Shown: positions 1 through 9,557, counted from the stretch's first letter. The stretch: 64,000 nt of DNA from Halosegnis longus (GCF_009663395.1 NZ_QKNW01000001.1:930001-994000), one strand, 5' to 3'. Program-made: numbers and translations. Notes: generated by a model not told the origin, from the sequence alone.

Positions 1-301
1 AGGAGTAACACGCGGTGTCGTACCCCGCCGACTGGAGCGCCTCCGCGAGCGTGCCGATTGACTCGTCGAGATACGGCTGCTCCTGGCTCGCGCCGTGTTG
101 ACTCGGGTACAGGCCGGTGAACATGGAGGCGTGGACGGGGAGGGTCCACGGGGCGGGCGAGACGGCCTGCTCGTAGACGGTCGCCTCCGCGGCGAGCGAC
201 TCGAGCGTCGGCGTCGTCTCACGGTCGTAGCCGTACGGGGTGAGATGGTCCTTCCGGACGGTGTCCAGCACGACGAAGAGGACGTTGTCCGCGTCTGTCA
301 T
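1..301 (-). CDS. Sulfatase/alkaline-phosphatase superfamily hydrolase, N-terminal part only
   Basis: The first 100 residues are visible and the rest lies beyond the window edge. The opening strand NVLFVVLDTVRKDHL, with metal-ligand Asp13, and the later PAPWTLPVHASMFTG motif place it in the sulfatase/alkaline phosphatase superfamily. True sulfatases have CxPSR at the second motif. Here the nucleophile position holds Thr53, as in LtaS-like phosphotransferases, so a phosphoester or sulfoester role cannot be decided. The ATG at 301 lies 25-30 bases after a TTTATT element, which fits a leaderless transcript divergent from metY. Confidence 0.85.
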   Translation of the reverse strand, partial: MTDADNVLFVVLDTVRKDHLTPYGYDRETTPTLESLAAEATVYEQAVSPAPWTLPVHASMFTGLYPSQHGASQEQPYLDESIGTLAEALQSAGYDTACYS

Positions 302-325
302 ACCCGTCTCGTGTCCTGTGACGCG

Positions 326-331
326 AATAAA
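326..331 (-). promoter_or_regulatory. TATA-like element for the sulfatase-family gene
   Basis: TTTATT on the minus strand, 25-30 bases before the ATG at 301. This is the spacing expected for a leaderless haloarchaeal promoter. Confidence 0.5.
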
Positions 332-374
332 CCTCGTGGTCTCCCGCTGCCGGCAAGCGTTGCCGTAACTGAGA

Positions 375-380
375 GTTATA
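375..380 (+). promoter_or_regulatory. TATA-like element for metY-metX
   Basis: GTTATA ends 28 bases before the metY ATG, in the divergent intergenic region. The spacing implies a leaderless metYX transcript. Confidence 0.5.
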
Positions 381-408
381 CGAGTCTTGAAGAATATGCA
401 TACTGTAC

Positions 409-1668
409 ATGAACACGCTCGGTTTTGATACGCGAGCGCTCCACGCCGGCGACGAGGGCGACCCGGCGACCGGGGCGGCGTCGCTCCCGATTCACCAGAC
501 CACCTCCTACGAGTTCGAGAGCGCCGAGCAGGCCGCCGAACTGTACGCGCTCGAACGCGACGACCACATGTACTCGCGCATTTCGAACCCGACGACGGGT
601 GTCTTGGAGCGCCGGCTCGCCTCCCTCCACGGCGGGACGGGAGCCTGCGCCACCGCCTCGGGGATGGCCGCCTTCGACGCCGCCACGCTCGTGCTCGCGG
701 AATCGGGCGACAACGTCGTCTCCGCCTCCTCGATTTACGGAGGTACCCATGCTTATCTGAGCCACACCGCCGCGCGCCGGGGTATCGAAGCCCGGTTCGT
801 GGACACGCTCGATCCCGACGCCTACGCCGAGGCGATTGACGAGAACACGGCGTACGTCCACCTCGAAACCATCGGCAATCCGTCGCTCGTGACACCGCCA
901 ATCGAGGAGATCGCCGCGGTCGCGCACGACCACGACGTGCCGCTGTTCGTCGACAACACGTTCGCGACGCCGGCGCTGTGTCGCCCGCTCGAACACGGGG
1001 CCGACCTCATCTGGGAGTCCACGACGAAGTGGATTCACGGCTCGGGCACGACCGTCGGGGGGATTCTCGTCGACGGGGGGGAGTTCGACTGGCACGCCGG
1101 CGACTACCCCGAGGTGACCGCAAACACCGCGTTCGACGGGCTGGACTTCACCGAGCGGTACGGCGACCGGGCCTTCGAGTACGCCGTCCGCCAGCGCAGC
1201 CTCCGGTCGCTGGGCGACCAGCAGTCGCCGTTCGACGCGTGGTCCACCTTACAGGGCGTCCAGACGCTCGGGCTTCGGATGGAGCGCCACTGCGAGAACG
1301 CGCTCGCCGTCGCCGAGTATCTCGACGACAACGACGACGTGGCGTGGGTGAACTATCCTGGTCTCGACGACCACGAGACCCACGACCTCGCGACCGAGTA
1401 TCTCGACGGCTACGGCGGGATGGTCACCTTCGGACTCGAAGACGGCTACGAGGGCGGCACCCGCGTCTGTGAGTCGGTCGAGGTGGCGACGTTCCTCGCC
1501 AACATCGGCGACTCGCGCACGCTCGTCATCCACCCGGCGAGCACGACCCACGCCCAACTCTCCGAGGGAGAACAGCGCGCCTCCGGCGTCACGCCCGACC
1601 TGCTCCGGCTCTCGGTCGGTATCGAGAACAGCGAGGACATCATCGCCGACCTGGAGGCGGCGATATGA
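409..1668 (+). CDS. metY: O-acetylhomoserine sulfhydrylase (aminocarboxypropyltransferase)
   Basis: PLP enzyme of the Cys/Met metabolism family, 419 residues, expected to make homocysteine from O-acetylhomoserine and sulfide. Family signs are YSRISNPTT near residue 56, the SGMAA turn near 84, the Asp strand VDNTFATP near 182, and the Schiff-base Lys207 in STTKWIHG. The length fits MetY better than the shorter cystathionine gamma-synthase. Its stop overlaps the metX start as ATGA, so the enzyme making its substrate is translationally coupled to it. The ATG at 409 was chosen from the TATA spacing and the conserved N-terminus [10 protein letters not shown]. Confidence 0.95.
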   Translation: MNTLGFDTRALHAGDEGDPATGAASLPIHQTTSYEFESAEQAAELYALERDDHMYSRISNPTTGVLERRLASLHGGTGACATASGMAAFDAATLVLAESGDNVVSASSIYGGTHAYLSHTAARRGIEARFVDTLDPDAYAEAIDENTAYVHLETIGNPSLVTPPIEEIAAVAHDHDVPLFVDNTFATPALCRPLEHGADLIWESTTKWIHGSGTTVGGILVDGGEFDWHAGDYPEVTANTAFDGLDFTERYGDRAFEYAVRQRSLRSLGDQQSPFDAWSTLQGVQTLGLRMERHCENALAVAEYLDDNDDVAWVNYPGLDDHETHDLATEYLDGYGGMVTFGLEDGYEGGTRVCESVEVATFLANIGDSRTLVIHPASTTHAQLSEGEQRASGVTPDLLRLSVGIENSEDIIADLEAAI

Positions 1669-2861
1669 GCGACACCGTCTCGCTGGGCGAGTTCGAGTTC
1701 GACTGCGGGGAGTCGATTCCCGACCTCACGGTCGCGTACGAGACGTACGGCGAGTTCACGGGCGACAACGCCGTCCTCGTCTGTCACGCCCTCACCGGCT
1801 CCCAACACGTCGCCGGTCGCCGCCGGCGCGGTGACACGGCCGGCCAGGCCGCCGCGTGGTGGGACGACATCGTCGGTCCGGGGAAGGCCGTCGACACGAA
1901 CGACTACTTCGTCGTCTGTGCGAACGTCCCCGGCTCCTGTTACGGCTCCTCCGGCCCGCCGTCGGAGGGACCGGACGGGGAGCCGTGGGGGACGCGGTTT
2001 CCGGCCGTCACGGTCGGCGACTGGACGCGCGCCCAGCGGCTCCTGCTCGATGAGCTCGGGGTGCCGAATCTCCACGCCGTCGTCGGCGGCTCCGTCGGCG
2101 GGATGAACGCCCTCGACTGGGCGAAACGCCACCCCGACCACGTGGATAGAGTGTTGGCCGTCGCGACGGGCGCGCGGCTCGACGCGCAGTGTCTCGCCAT
2201 CGAGTCCATCGCGCGCCGCGCCATCACGACCGACCCCGACTGGCAGGGCGGCGACTACTACGGCGACGGTCCGGACCCGGTACAAGGACTGGCGCTCGCG
2301 CGCCAGCTCGGCCACGTGATGTATCTCTCCAAGTCGTCGATGGCCAAGAAGTTCGGTCGCCGCTCGGCCGGGATGGACGCCGCCCGCGACGCCTTCGAAC
2401 TCGACCCCGCGGCCGGCTTCTTCCCGTACCGCGAGGTGGAGTCGTATCTCGACTACAACGGCGAGCGGTTCGCCGAGCGGTTCGACGCGAACGCCTACCT
2501 GTACCTGACTCGTGCGATGGACAGCTACGACCTCGCGGGCGGCTACGAGTCGGACAGCGACGCGCTCGCGGCCTTCGATGGTGAGGCGCTCGTCGTCTCG
2601 TTCACCGGCGACTGGCACTTCACGACCGAACAGGGTGAGGAGCTGGCCGAGGCGTTCCGCGCCACCGGCACTCGGAGCGCCCACCACGTCGTCGAATCCG
2701 ACCACGGCCACGACGCGTTCCTCGTGGAGCCGGAACACGTCGGCCCGCCGCTGGGCGATTTCCTCGATTCAGGTGTCAGGGGCCATGCCGTCTCGGACAC
2801 GGTCGAGCGCGACGAGGGCGACGACTTCGCGCCCGTCCACACGAGTCTCTTCTCCAGTTAA
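1665..2861 (+). CDS. metX: Homoserine O-acetyltransferase
   Basis: Alpha/beta-hydrolase-fold acyltransferase, 398 residues, that acetylates homoserine to commit it to methionine. The catalytic triad is visible as Ser143 in [12 protein letters not shown], Asp316 in SFTGDWHF and His349 in HGHDAFL. The oxyanion-side motif [10 protein letters not shown] lies near residue 40. It overlaps metY by four bases. Homoserine would come from the hom gene at 54518-55465. Its stop TAA shares the tetranucleotide TTAA with the stop of the convergent GAF gene. Confidence 0.95.
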   Translation: MSDTVSLGEFEFDCGESIPDLTVAYETYGEFTGDNAVLVCHALTGSQHVAGRRRRGDTAGQAAAWWDDIVGPGKAVDTNDYFVVCANVPGSCYGSSGPPSEGPDGEPWGTRFPAVTVGDWTRAQRLLLDELGVPNLHAVVGGSVGGMNALDWAKRHPDHVDRVLAVATGARLDAQCLAIESIARRAITTDPDWQGGDYYGDGPDPVQGLALARQLGHVMYLSKSSMAKKFGRRSAGMDAARDAFELDPAAGFFPYREVESYLDYNGERFAERFDANAYLYLTRAMDSYDLAGGYESDSDALAAFDGEALVVSFTGDWHFTTEQGEELAEAFRATGTRSAHHVVESDHGHDAFLVEPEHVGPPLGDFLDSGVRGHAVSDTVERDEGDDFAPVHTSLFSS

Positions 2862-3733
2862 GCGCCGAACGGCGAGTCCAGCGGGTCCGGCCGCTGGAGC
2901 GAGAGCATATCCATCGCGGTCCGAGCGAACCCACGCAGCCGCGCCACGTCACACTCGTCGTACTCGCGTGCTTCGGTGTCCATCACACAGAACATCCCGA
3001 GCGACTCGCCGCCGGGAGCCCGGAGCGGGACGCCGAGATACGAGCGCAACCCGAGCTCCCGTAGCTCGCCGATGCTGGCAAAGCGGGGGTCGGCAAGCAG
3101 GTCCGTGACGGCGAGGTGTGACTCCTCGTGGAGCCCGTGGGTACAGACGGAGTTCGCGCGGTCGATACAGCCAACATCGAGCCCGCTCGCGCCGAGCAAC
3201 TGCTGTTCGCGGTCGGTGATGACGCTGACGAACGAGACCGGGGCATCGAGCACGTCGGCTGCCAACCCCGTGAGCCGGTCGAACGGGAGACTGGCCGCCG
3301 TCGGGATGTCGTACCCGTCGACCGCGGTGAGGCGGTCGGTCTCGCGCTCGGCGTTGGGCGTGGGCGATCGCTCCTCGATGGCCGCGGCGAGTTCGTCGGC
3401 GAGCGCGGCCGGTGAAACCTCCTCGGCGTCGTAGCGGTCGGTAAGCAGCGTCTCGTGGGCGGTCGTGTCGGCGGCGTCACCATCGGCCGCGTACACGAAC
3501 AGCGGGAGCCACGGTGCGACGAACCCGACGGTCGTCACGAGGTCGGCGGCAGCGCCGTCGGCGACCGTCGCTCCCACGACGACCGCGTCGACCCTCTGTG
3601 CGGCGAGTCGCTCGCGGGCCGCCCGGAGCGACGCCGCCGTGACCGGCGAAAGCCGTCGAGTTGCCTCCAACTCCTCGGAGACGGCCGTTCGCTGGCCAGC
3701 ATCGGCGTCCGCATAGAGGATGATACTGGACAT
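2858..3733 (-). CDS. Degenerate receiver plus GAF-domain protein
   Basis: 291 residues from the ATG at 3733, which begins [11 protein letters not shown]; an upstream in-frame start would add 23 unconserved residues. Residues 1 to about 115 resemble a response-regulator fold, but the strand where the phosphate-accepting Asp should sit reads [13 protein letters not shown], with no Asp. Residues about 145-285 are a GAF domain with the typical [20 protein letters not shown] segment. No kinase, HTH or cyclase output domain follows. It may sense a small ligand or redox state through partners, but the function is unknown. Confidence 0.8.
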   Translation of the reverse strand: MSSIILYADADAGQRTAVSEELEATRRLSPVTAASLRAARERLAAQRVDAVVVGATVADGAAADLVTTVGFVAPWLPLFVYAADGDAADTTAHETLLTDRYDAEEVSPAALADELAAAIEERSPTPNAERETDRLTAVDGYDIPTAASLPFDRLTGLAADVLDAPVSFVSVITDREQQLLGASGLDVGCIDRANSVCTHGLHEESHLAVTDLLADPRFASIGELRELGLRSYLGVPLRAPGGESLGMFCVMDTEAREYDECDVARLRGFARTAMDMLSLQRPDPLDSPFGA

Positions 3734-3826
3734 AGATTTAACAGGAAACGATATTCGGCAATAAGCGTTTCTGCCACTCCGACCCATGGGTCGGATACTC
3801 AAGTAGCAGTAGCCGTATCCGGGCGT

Positions 3827-4840
3827 ATGGACGCCGACGTCGTGGATTACTCTCTGCTCGCGGGGGTGGGTATCGCGCTCGCGACGGGACTCGTCGGGCT
3901 GGTCTCACGCCCCGGCGACGCGTGGCTGTTTCTCCTCCACGGCGGGGTCGGCGTCACGCTCGTGGGCTTTCTCGGCGTGAAGCTGTGGCGGGTCCGCGCC
4001 CGCGTCCGGGCCGGCGTGCGCGCCCGATCCGGTCGCGTCGCCGTCTCGATACTGCTGACCCTGCTTGCCGTCGCCGCGCTCGCGACCGGTATTGCGTGGG
4101 TGTTCGGGGCGAGTCTGTCGGGCGCGTTCACCCTCCTGTTCGTCCACGCCGTGCTCGGGGTGGCGACGACGGTCGTGCTCGTCGGCCATCTTCGCGACCG
4201 GCTCCGGATTCCGTCGCGGGCGAGTCTCCGCGACCGCAGACAGACGCTGTCGTGGCTCGGGATGGTGACGCTGGGCGCGGCCGCGTATCGCGCGACCGAC
4301 GTGCTCGGAACCGCACGCCGGTACACCGGGTCGCGCGAACGGGGGTCCGACAGCGGAAACGACTTCCCCGTGACGGCGTGGGTCGCAGACGACCCCGAGC
4401 CACTCGACCCGGAGGCGTGGACGCTGTCGGTGACGGGCGCGGTCGAGACGGAACAGGAGTTTGAGCGAGGGGACCTCGCGTTCGACACCCAACAGCGCGC
4501 GCTCCTCGACTGCACGAGCGGCTGGTACTCCGAACACGACTGGCGCGGGCTGTCCGTCGGCGAACTACTCGATACTGCTGGCCCGACGGACGGGGCCTCG
4601 TGGGTGCAGTTTCGCTCGGTGACGGGGTACCGGTGGTCGCTCCCGCTGGACGAGGCGCGCGACGCCCTGCTCGCGACGCACGTCGACGGCGAGCCGTTGC
4701 GCCACGGCCACGGGCGGCCGATGCGGCTGGTCGCACCCGGACGCCGCGGCTTCCAGTGGGTGAAGTGGGTGACGGAGGTGCGGGTGTGGCGACGCCGCGA
4801 CTACTCGGAGTGGGTCGCGATCCAGGTGTCGGGCCTCTAG
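3827..4840 (+). CDS. Membrane-anchored molybdopterin-dependent oxidoreductase
   Basis: 337 residues. Residues 1 to about 155 hold roughly four membrane segments with a basic loop. Residues about 180-337 are a sulfite-oxidase-fold molybdopterin domain, with the likely Mo-ligand Cys229 in LLDCTSGWYSEHDWRG and the closing motif GRRGFQWVKWV. Bacterial MsrP/MsrQ-type systems keep the molybdenum subunit and the membrane subunit in separate proteins; here they are fused. The substrate is unknown, and no heme-binding His pair was assigned. The stop shares CTAG with the convergent neighbour. Confidence 0.85.
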   Translation: MDADVVDYSLLAGVGIALATGLVGLVSRPGDAWLFLLHGGVGVTLVGFLGVKLWRVRARVRAGVRARSGRVAVSILLTLLAVAALATGIAWVFGASLSGAFTLLFVHAVLGVATTVVLVGHLRDRLRIPSRASLRDRRQTLSWLGMVTLGAAAYRATDVLGTARRYTGSRERGSDSGNDFPVTAWVADDPEPLDPEAWTLSVTGAVETEQEFERGDLAFDTQQRALLDCTSGWYSEHDWRGLSVGELLDTAGPTDGASWVQFRSVTGYRWSLPLDEARDALLATHVDGEPLRHGHGRPMRLVAPGRRGFQWVKWVTEVRVWRRRDYSEWVAIQVSGL

Positions 4841-5232
4841 ACGGGTTCGCCGCCTTCCGTCGAGGGGATGACGTGGTCGATGTACTGGTCGACCGACGGC
4901 TCGCGCACGTCGACCCGCACGTCGATGACGCCGAGTTCGCCCGGCGAGCCGACGGCGAAGTTGACGACCCCCTCGAAGGCGGCGGCCTTCTTCAAGCGGA
5001 ACGAAAAGCCCTCCTCGTCCACCTCGAAGGCGTTGCGCGCGGTGTCCAGGATCTCCTGTTCGTGGAGGAGTTCGGAGAAGTGCGCGAGGTCGTGTGTCTC
5101 GGCGACGAGGCGGCCGTCCTCCCACGTTACGTCGGCGTCGGGGAAGACGGTGCGGACGGCCCGCTCGACGCGGTCTGGCAGCTCGGTCTCGTTGACGGGG
5201 GTCTCGGCCCGTACGTCGACGGCGAATATCAT
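4837..5232 (-). CDS. UPF0201 family RNA-binding-type protein
   Basis: 131 residues, recognised as the archaeal UPF0201 family, whose fold relates to ribosomal protein L5-like RNA-binding domains. Visible family features are the N-terminal strand IFAVDVRAETPVNETE, the central LLHEQEILDTARNAF helix and the strand GVIDVRVDV near the C-terminus. Its ATG overlaps the stop of the UPF0200 kinase as ATGA, the usual partner arrangement in archaea. The molecular role is not established. A link to RNA metabolism or CoA/nucleotide chemistry is inference. Confidence 0.85.
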   Translation of the reverse strand: MIFAVDVRAETPVNETELPDRVERAVRTVFPDADVTWEDGRLVAETHDLAHFSELLHEQEILDTARNAFEVDEEGFSFRLKKAAAFEGVVNFAVGSPGELGVIDVRVDVREPSVDQYIDHVIPSTEGGEPV

Positions 5233-5759
5233 TGGAGTATCTCCTCGACCTGGTCGTGAAACTGTGCGAGCGAGCCGTCGTTTTCGATGTGGCGGTCGGC
5301 CTGCTCGATCGCCTCGCCCAGCCCGAAGCCGAGTTCGCGCTCGTCGCGCTGGCGGAGCGTCTCGCGGGCGTTGTTGTCGCGGCCCCGGGCGTCGATACGC
5401 TGTGCGCGGTCCGCGAAGGGGGCCTCGATGGCGACGAGTTCGAACTCGTCGCCGAAGGCCGACCGGAAATGCTGGAGTTCGGCGGCCGACCGGAGTCCAT
5501 CGACCACGACGGTGTCGCTGTGTTCTAAGGCGTCACGGATGATGGGGATGGAGCGTTCGGCGATGGCGAGGGGACCGTCCTCCTCGCGGAGCGTCTGTGC
5601 CACCTCGCCGTGGTGGTCTGCGGGGTCGAGACCGCGCCGGCGACACTCCGTCCGAATCACGTCACCCATCGTGACTACCGGGATGTCGAGGTCGTTCGCG
5701 ACGCTTGCGAACTCACCCTTTCCGCTCCCCGGTAGCCCGACGGTTCCGATGACGGCCAT
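5229..5759 (-). CDS. UPF0200 P-loop kinase-like protein
   Basis: 176 residues, with the start set at MAVIGTVGLPGSGKG because the P-loop (residues 8-15) then sits at the N-terminus as in the family. It resembles adenylate and dephospho-CoA kinases: a GDVIR motif near residue 36, an Arg-rich lid ARGRDNNARETLRQRDERE near 118-136, and VVVDGLRS near 79. Archaeal UPF0200 proteins have been suggested as nucleotide or dephospho-CoA kinases, but the substrate is unproven. It is coupled by ATGA overlap to UPF0201 and divergent from serA. Confidence 0.85.
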   Translation of the reverse strand: MAVIGTVGLPGSGKGEFASVANDLDIPVVTMGDVIRTECRRRGLDPADHHGEVAQTLREEDGPLAIAERSIPIIRDALEHSDTVVVDGLRSAAELQHFRSAFGDEFELVAIEAPFADRAQRIDARGRDNNARETLRQRDERELGFGLGEAIEQADRHIENDGSLAQFHDQVEEILQ

Positions 5760-5862
5760 TACCCGTCTTTTTACGGAGCGGCCGATAAGCGCTGTGCTTG
5801 GACACGGGGTGAAAGCTGTCGAGGAGCAAAGCGTTAACCACGCGCCGCTCTCCGCTCTCGGT

Positions 5863-7458
5863 ATGAAGGTACTCGTCACGGACCCCATCGCAGACGCCGG
5901 TCTCGACCGGCTCCGCGAGGCCGGCCACGAGGTCGAAACGGGCTATGAACTGGAGGGGGAGACGCTCCACGAGGCAGTCGCCGACGCACACGCGCTCGTC
6001 GTCCGCTCCGGCACCGAGGTGACCCGCGAACTGCTCGAATCGGCCCCCGACCTGCGTATCGTCGGCCGCGCCGGCATCGGCGTCGACAACATCGACATCG
6101 ACGCCGCCACCGACCACGGCGTCATCGTGGCGAACGCACCCGAAGGGAACGTCCGCGCCGCCGCAGAACACACCGTCGCGATGGCGTTTGCCAGCGCGCG
6201 CTCGATTCCACAGGCACACAGCCGACTCAAGAACGGCGAGTGGGCGAAAAGCGACTACCTCGGCACGGAGGTCAACGCCAAGACGCTCGGCGTCGTCGGG
6301 CTGGGCCGTGTCGGCCAGGAGGTCGCCAAGCGACTCGCCGCGCTCGGGATGGACCTCGTCGCGTACGACCCCTACATCTCCGAGGAGCGGGCCGAACAGC
6401 TCGGTGCCGAACTCGCGGAGCTCGATACCGTCCTCGACCGCGCCGACTTCCTCACCATCCACACCCCGCTCACGCCGGAGACGGAGAATCTCATCGGCGA
6501 GGACGAACTCGCGAAGCTGGAGGGCGGCTACGTCGTCAACTGCGCGCGCGGCGGCATCATCGACGAGCCGGCGCTCGCGGCCGCCGTCGAGGACGGCACG
6601 CTCGCGGGCGCGGCACTCGACGTGTTCGGCGAGGAACCGCTCCCGGAGGAGTCGCCGCTGCTCGACGTGGACGACATCATCGTGACGCCGCATCTCGGTG
6701 CCTCCACGAGCGCCGCACAGGAGCACGTCGCCACCTCCATCGCCGACCAGGTGCTCGCGGCCTTCGCCGACGAGCCGGTCGTGAACGCCCTGAACGCGCC
6801 GTCGATGGACGCCGCCGCCTTCCCGCGCGTCGAGCCGTACATCGGCATCGCGGAGACCGCCGGCGAAATCGCCGTCCAGCTGCTCGACGACCGCATCGAG
6901 CGCGTCGAAATCGCCTACGAGGGCGACATCGCGGACGAGGAAATCGACCTCGTCACCGCGAGCGCGCTGAAGGGCGTGTTCAAGCCGTCACAGATGCACG
7001 TCAACAGCGTCAACGCGCAGGGCGTCGCCGAGGAGCGCGGCATCGAGGTGACCGAGAGCAAGCGCCGCCAGTCCGACGACTTCCAGAGTCTCGTCACCGT
7101 CACCGTCGAGGGTGAGACGGATTCGGTCGCCGTCGAGGGGACGCTGTTCAACGGCGAGGACCCGCGTATCGTCCGCATCGACGGCTACCGCGTCGACGCG
7201 ATTCCGGGCGGCCAGATGGTCATCGCGCGCAACACCGACGAGCCGGGCGTCATCGGCCTCATCGGCTCGGTGATGGGCGAGTACGACATCAACATCGCCG
7301 GCATGTACAACGCCCGCGAGACCATCGGCGGGGAAGCGCTCACCGTCTACAACGTCGACCACGAGATTCCCGAGGGCGCACGCGAGAAGCTGCTCGACGA
7401 CGACCGCATCATCGACATCACCTACATCGCGCTCGACGGCGTCGAAATCGACCGGTAA
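5863..7458 (+). CDS. serA: D-3-phosphoglycerate dehydrogenase
   Basis: 531 residues; first step of serine synthesis, oxidising 3-phosphoglycerate to phosphohydroxypyruvate. The NAD-binding motif GLGRVGQ lies near residue 146, the catalytic Arg in NCARGGIIDE near 231, and the catalytic His in TPHLGAST near 280. Residues about 320-450 form the allosteric substrate-binding domain and about 455-531 an ACT domain (ARNTDEPGVIGLIGS), which suggests serine feedback. The length matches the long SerA type. serB, the last step, is at 28853-29485. The ATG start is fixed by the conserved MKVLVTDPI. Confidence 0.96.
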   Translation: MKVLVTDPIADAGLDRLREAGHEVETGYELEGETLHEAVADAHALVVRSGTEVTRELLESAPDLRIVGRAGIGVDNIDIDAATDHGVIVANAPEGNVRAAAEHTVAMAFASARSIPQAHSRLKNGEWAKSDYLGTEVNAKTLGVVGLGRVGQEVAKRLAALGMDLVAYDPYISEERAEQLGAELAELDTVLDRADFLTIHTPLTPETENLIGEDELAKLEGGYVVNCARGGIIDEPALAAAVEDGTLAGAALDVFGEEPLPEESPLLDVDDIIVTPHLGASTSAAQEHVATSIADQVLAAFADEPVVNALNAPSMDAAAFPRVEPYIGIAETAGEIAVQLLDDRIERVEIAYEGDIADEEIDLVTASALKGVFKPSQMHVNSVNAQGVAEERGIEVTESKRRQSDDFQSLVTVTVEGETDSVAVEGTLFNGEDPRIVRIDGYRVDAIPGGQMVIARNTDEPGVIGLIGSVMGEYDINIAGMYNARETIGGEALTVYNVDHEIPEGAREKLLDDDRIIDITYIALDGVEIDR

Positions 7459-7494
7459 GGTAGTTTCTTCACACTCGGCTGTCACGAGTGGCGT

Positions 7495-8190
7495 ATGCGA
7501 CGGTCCACGCTTGCCCTCCTTGCACTCCTGTTCGGTATCGTACTCGCCGCGAGCGCCGCCAGCGGCGCACCGCCACCCGTCGACGTGTGTGGGGTCTGCG
7601 GACTGGCCGACGATGAGGGGTATCCGCCCGACCAGCCCGACGCGACGATAGTGGAGAGTTCACTTACGATTACCATCGCCGAGGACGGCACGACCCGGTG
7701 GGTGGAGACGGCGACCGTCGGCGAGGAGACGGCGCGACGACTCCGGACGGACGAGTCGTACCGCGAGCGCGTCGCCGAAAGCGAGCGCATCGTCACGCGG
7801 CCACGGAACCTGACGGCGACGCTCGACGGACAGCAGTTCACCGTGCGCTACGGCGGCCAACGGCCGGCAACGCAGCGAGTCGGCGGCGTCGTGGTGTTCG
7901 ACTTCGACCAGTCGAGCTACCGCCCCTCGATCGGGGAGTACGCGGTGACGGTTCGAGGGCCGGGCGAGACGGTACCGCGGCGCGTTCCGGGCAACGGCGA
8001 GCGCGCGAACGGGACCGCACGCTGGCCGGCGGCGGCGACCGACGGCTTCGGACGAACGCGGGTCGTCTTCGGTCCGTCGGGGCCGGTCGGGGCGGTGCTC
8101 GGCTACGTCGTCGGGCGACCGCTGCGCGTGGTCGCCGGCGGACTCCTCGTCGCCGCGATACTCGCCGGTGGGCGGCGAGTCAGCAGGTGA
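7495..8190 (+). CDS. Secreted, C-terminally membrane-anchored protein of unknown function
   Basis: 231 residues. Residues 1-24 are a signal peptide (RR then a hydrophobic run ending ASG) and residues about 203-226 a hydrophobic anchor followed by RRVSR. The outer segment has a CGVCG motif near residue 32 and beta-rich sequence ending in an FGPSG turn before the anchor. I do not recognise a catalytic motif. This architecture is common among uncharacterised haloarchaeal surface proteins. It follows serA by 36 bases on the same strand and converges on thrC with a 13-base gap. Confidence 0.65.
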   Translation: MRRSTLALLALLFGIVLAASAASGAPPPVDVCGVCGLADDEGYPPDQPDATIVESSLTITIAEDGTTRWVETATVGEETARRLRTDESYRERVAESERIVTRPRNLTATLDGQQFTVRYGGQRPATQRVGGVVVFDFDQSSYRPSIGEYAVTVRGPGETVPRRVPGNGERANGTARWPAAATDGFGRTRVVFGPSGPVGAVLGYVVGRPLRVVAGGLLVAAILAGGRRVSR

Positions 8191-8203
8191 AGAGAGAAAC
8201 AGC

Positions 8204-9511
8204 CTACAGCAGACGACGGAGCAGGCCGAGCAGGCCGCTCCCGCCGATGGATTTGCCGGCGAGGTGTCGGAGGATGTCGTCGGTGTCGTTCGGGACGCCC
8301 TCGGGCGCGTTGCCGGCAGCGGCGGCGGCGTCGGGGTCCTTCAGCAGGTGGCCGGTCGTGAGACAGACCACGTCCTCGCCGGTAGAGACCTCGCCGCTGG
8401 CGACGAGTTTGCGGAGCCCGGCGACGCTTGCCGCGCTCGCCGGTTCGACGCCGATACCCTCGCCGGCGAGGTCGCGCTGTGCCTCGGTGATCTCCTCGTC
8501 GGAGACGGCGACGGCCGTGCCGCCCGTCTCGCGGATGCCGGGGAGCGCCTTCGGCGCGTTGACGGGGTTGCCGATGCGGATGGCCGTCGCGATGGTCTCG
8601 ACCTCCTCCCAGCGGCGGGTCTCGTCGTTCCCCTCGCGAATCGCCTCCACCATCGGCGCGGCACCCTCGGCCTGCACGCCCGTCAGCTTCGGCACGTCGC
8701 CGGGAGCGAGCGCCCCCGACTGGACGAGTTCGCGGAAACACTTGTACAGCGCAGCGGTGTTGCCCGCGTTGCCGACGGGGAGGACGATGCGGTCCGGAAA
8801 CCGACCCTCCTCGTTGCGGAACCGTTCGAGGATTTCGAGCCCGATGGTCTTCTGCCCCTCCAGTCGGTACGGGTTCAGGGAGTTCAGGAGATACGCCTCG
8901 CCGCGGTTGGCGAGGTCCTGCACGCGGTCGAGACAGTCGTCGAAGTTCCCCTCGACCTCGAGGATGCGCGCGCCGTGGAGACTCGCCTGTGCAATCTTCC
9001 CGGCGGCGACCTTCCCCTCGGGGAGGAGGACGAGCGTTTCGAGTCCGGCGCGGGCACCGTAGGCCGCGAGCGCGGCCGAGGTGTTGCCGGTCGAGGCGCA
9101 GGCGAGTCGGTCCACGTCGAGTTCCTGTGCGACCCGGACGCCGACGGTCATTCCTCTGTCCTTGAACGAGCCGGTCGGGTTCATCCCCTCGTGTTTGACC
9201 CGAAGATTCCGGACGCCGAGGTCCGCTTCCAGTCGCGGCACCTCGTGGAGCTGGGTGCCGCCCTCGGGGAGCGAGACCCCAGCCTCGAACGGGAGCGCGG
9301 CGCTGTAGCGCCAAACGCGCTCGTCGCCGGCGAAGTCGTCGAAGGTCGGATACTCGGCGTAGCGAACCTCAAGCAGGCCGTCACACTCCGGACAGGTGAA
9401 GACCACATCGTCGAACGGCGGCAGGGTGTGCGAACACTCGATGCAGTGGAGCCACACGTCGTCGGCTCCTTCGGGCGGCGTAGGGTGGTCGGGCAGCGTC
9501 AGGTCGGCCAT
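8204..9511 (-). CDS. thrC: Threonine synthase
   Basis: 435-residue PLP enzyme converting O-phosphohomoserine to threonine. An N-terminal zinc ribbon is formed by Cys23/Cys26 and Cys40/Cys43. The PLP Lys117 sits in GSFKDRG, followed by ASTGNTSAA, and the phosphate-binding segment PVGNAGN lies near residue 239. Homoserine dehydrogenase is at 54518-55465. No homoserine kinase is visible in the window. The start ATG at 9511 is 16 codons before the first ribbon strand. Confidence 0.95.
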   Translation of the reverse strand: MADLTLPDHPTPPEGADDVWLHCIECSHTLPPFDDVVFTCPECDGLLEVRYAEYPTFDDFAGDERVWRYSAALPFEAGVSLPEGGTQLHEVPRLEADLGVRNLRVKHEGMNPTGSFKDRGMTVGVRVAQELDVDRLACASTGNTSAALAAYGARAGLETLVLLPEGKVAAGKIAQASLHGARILEVEGNFDDCLDRVQDLANRGEAYLLNSLNPYRLEGQKTIGLEILERFRNEEGRFPDRIVLPVGNAGNTAALYKCFRELVQSGALAPGDVPKLTGVQAEGAAPMVEAIREGNDETRRWEEVETIATAIRIGNPVNAPKALPGIRETGGTAVAVSDEEITEAQRDLAGEGIGVEPASAASVAGLRKLVASGEVSTGEDVVCLTTGHLLKDPDAAAAAGNAPEGVPNDTDDILRHLAGKSIGGSGLLGLLRRLL

Positions 9512-9557
9512 GCTCCATGTGTGCGGTCACGGCACAAATAGCGGGCGGTCGCGACAG

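Noticed and set aside
2976-3434. 152-residue plus-strand ORF opposite the GAF gene
   Set aside because: Antisense frame. The GAF motifs on the minus strand are clear.
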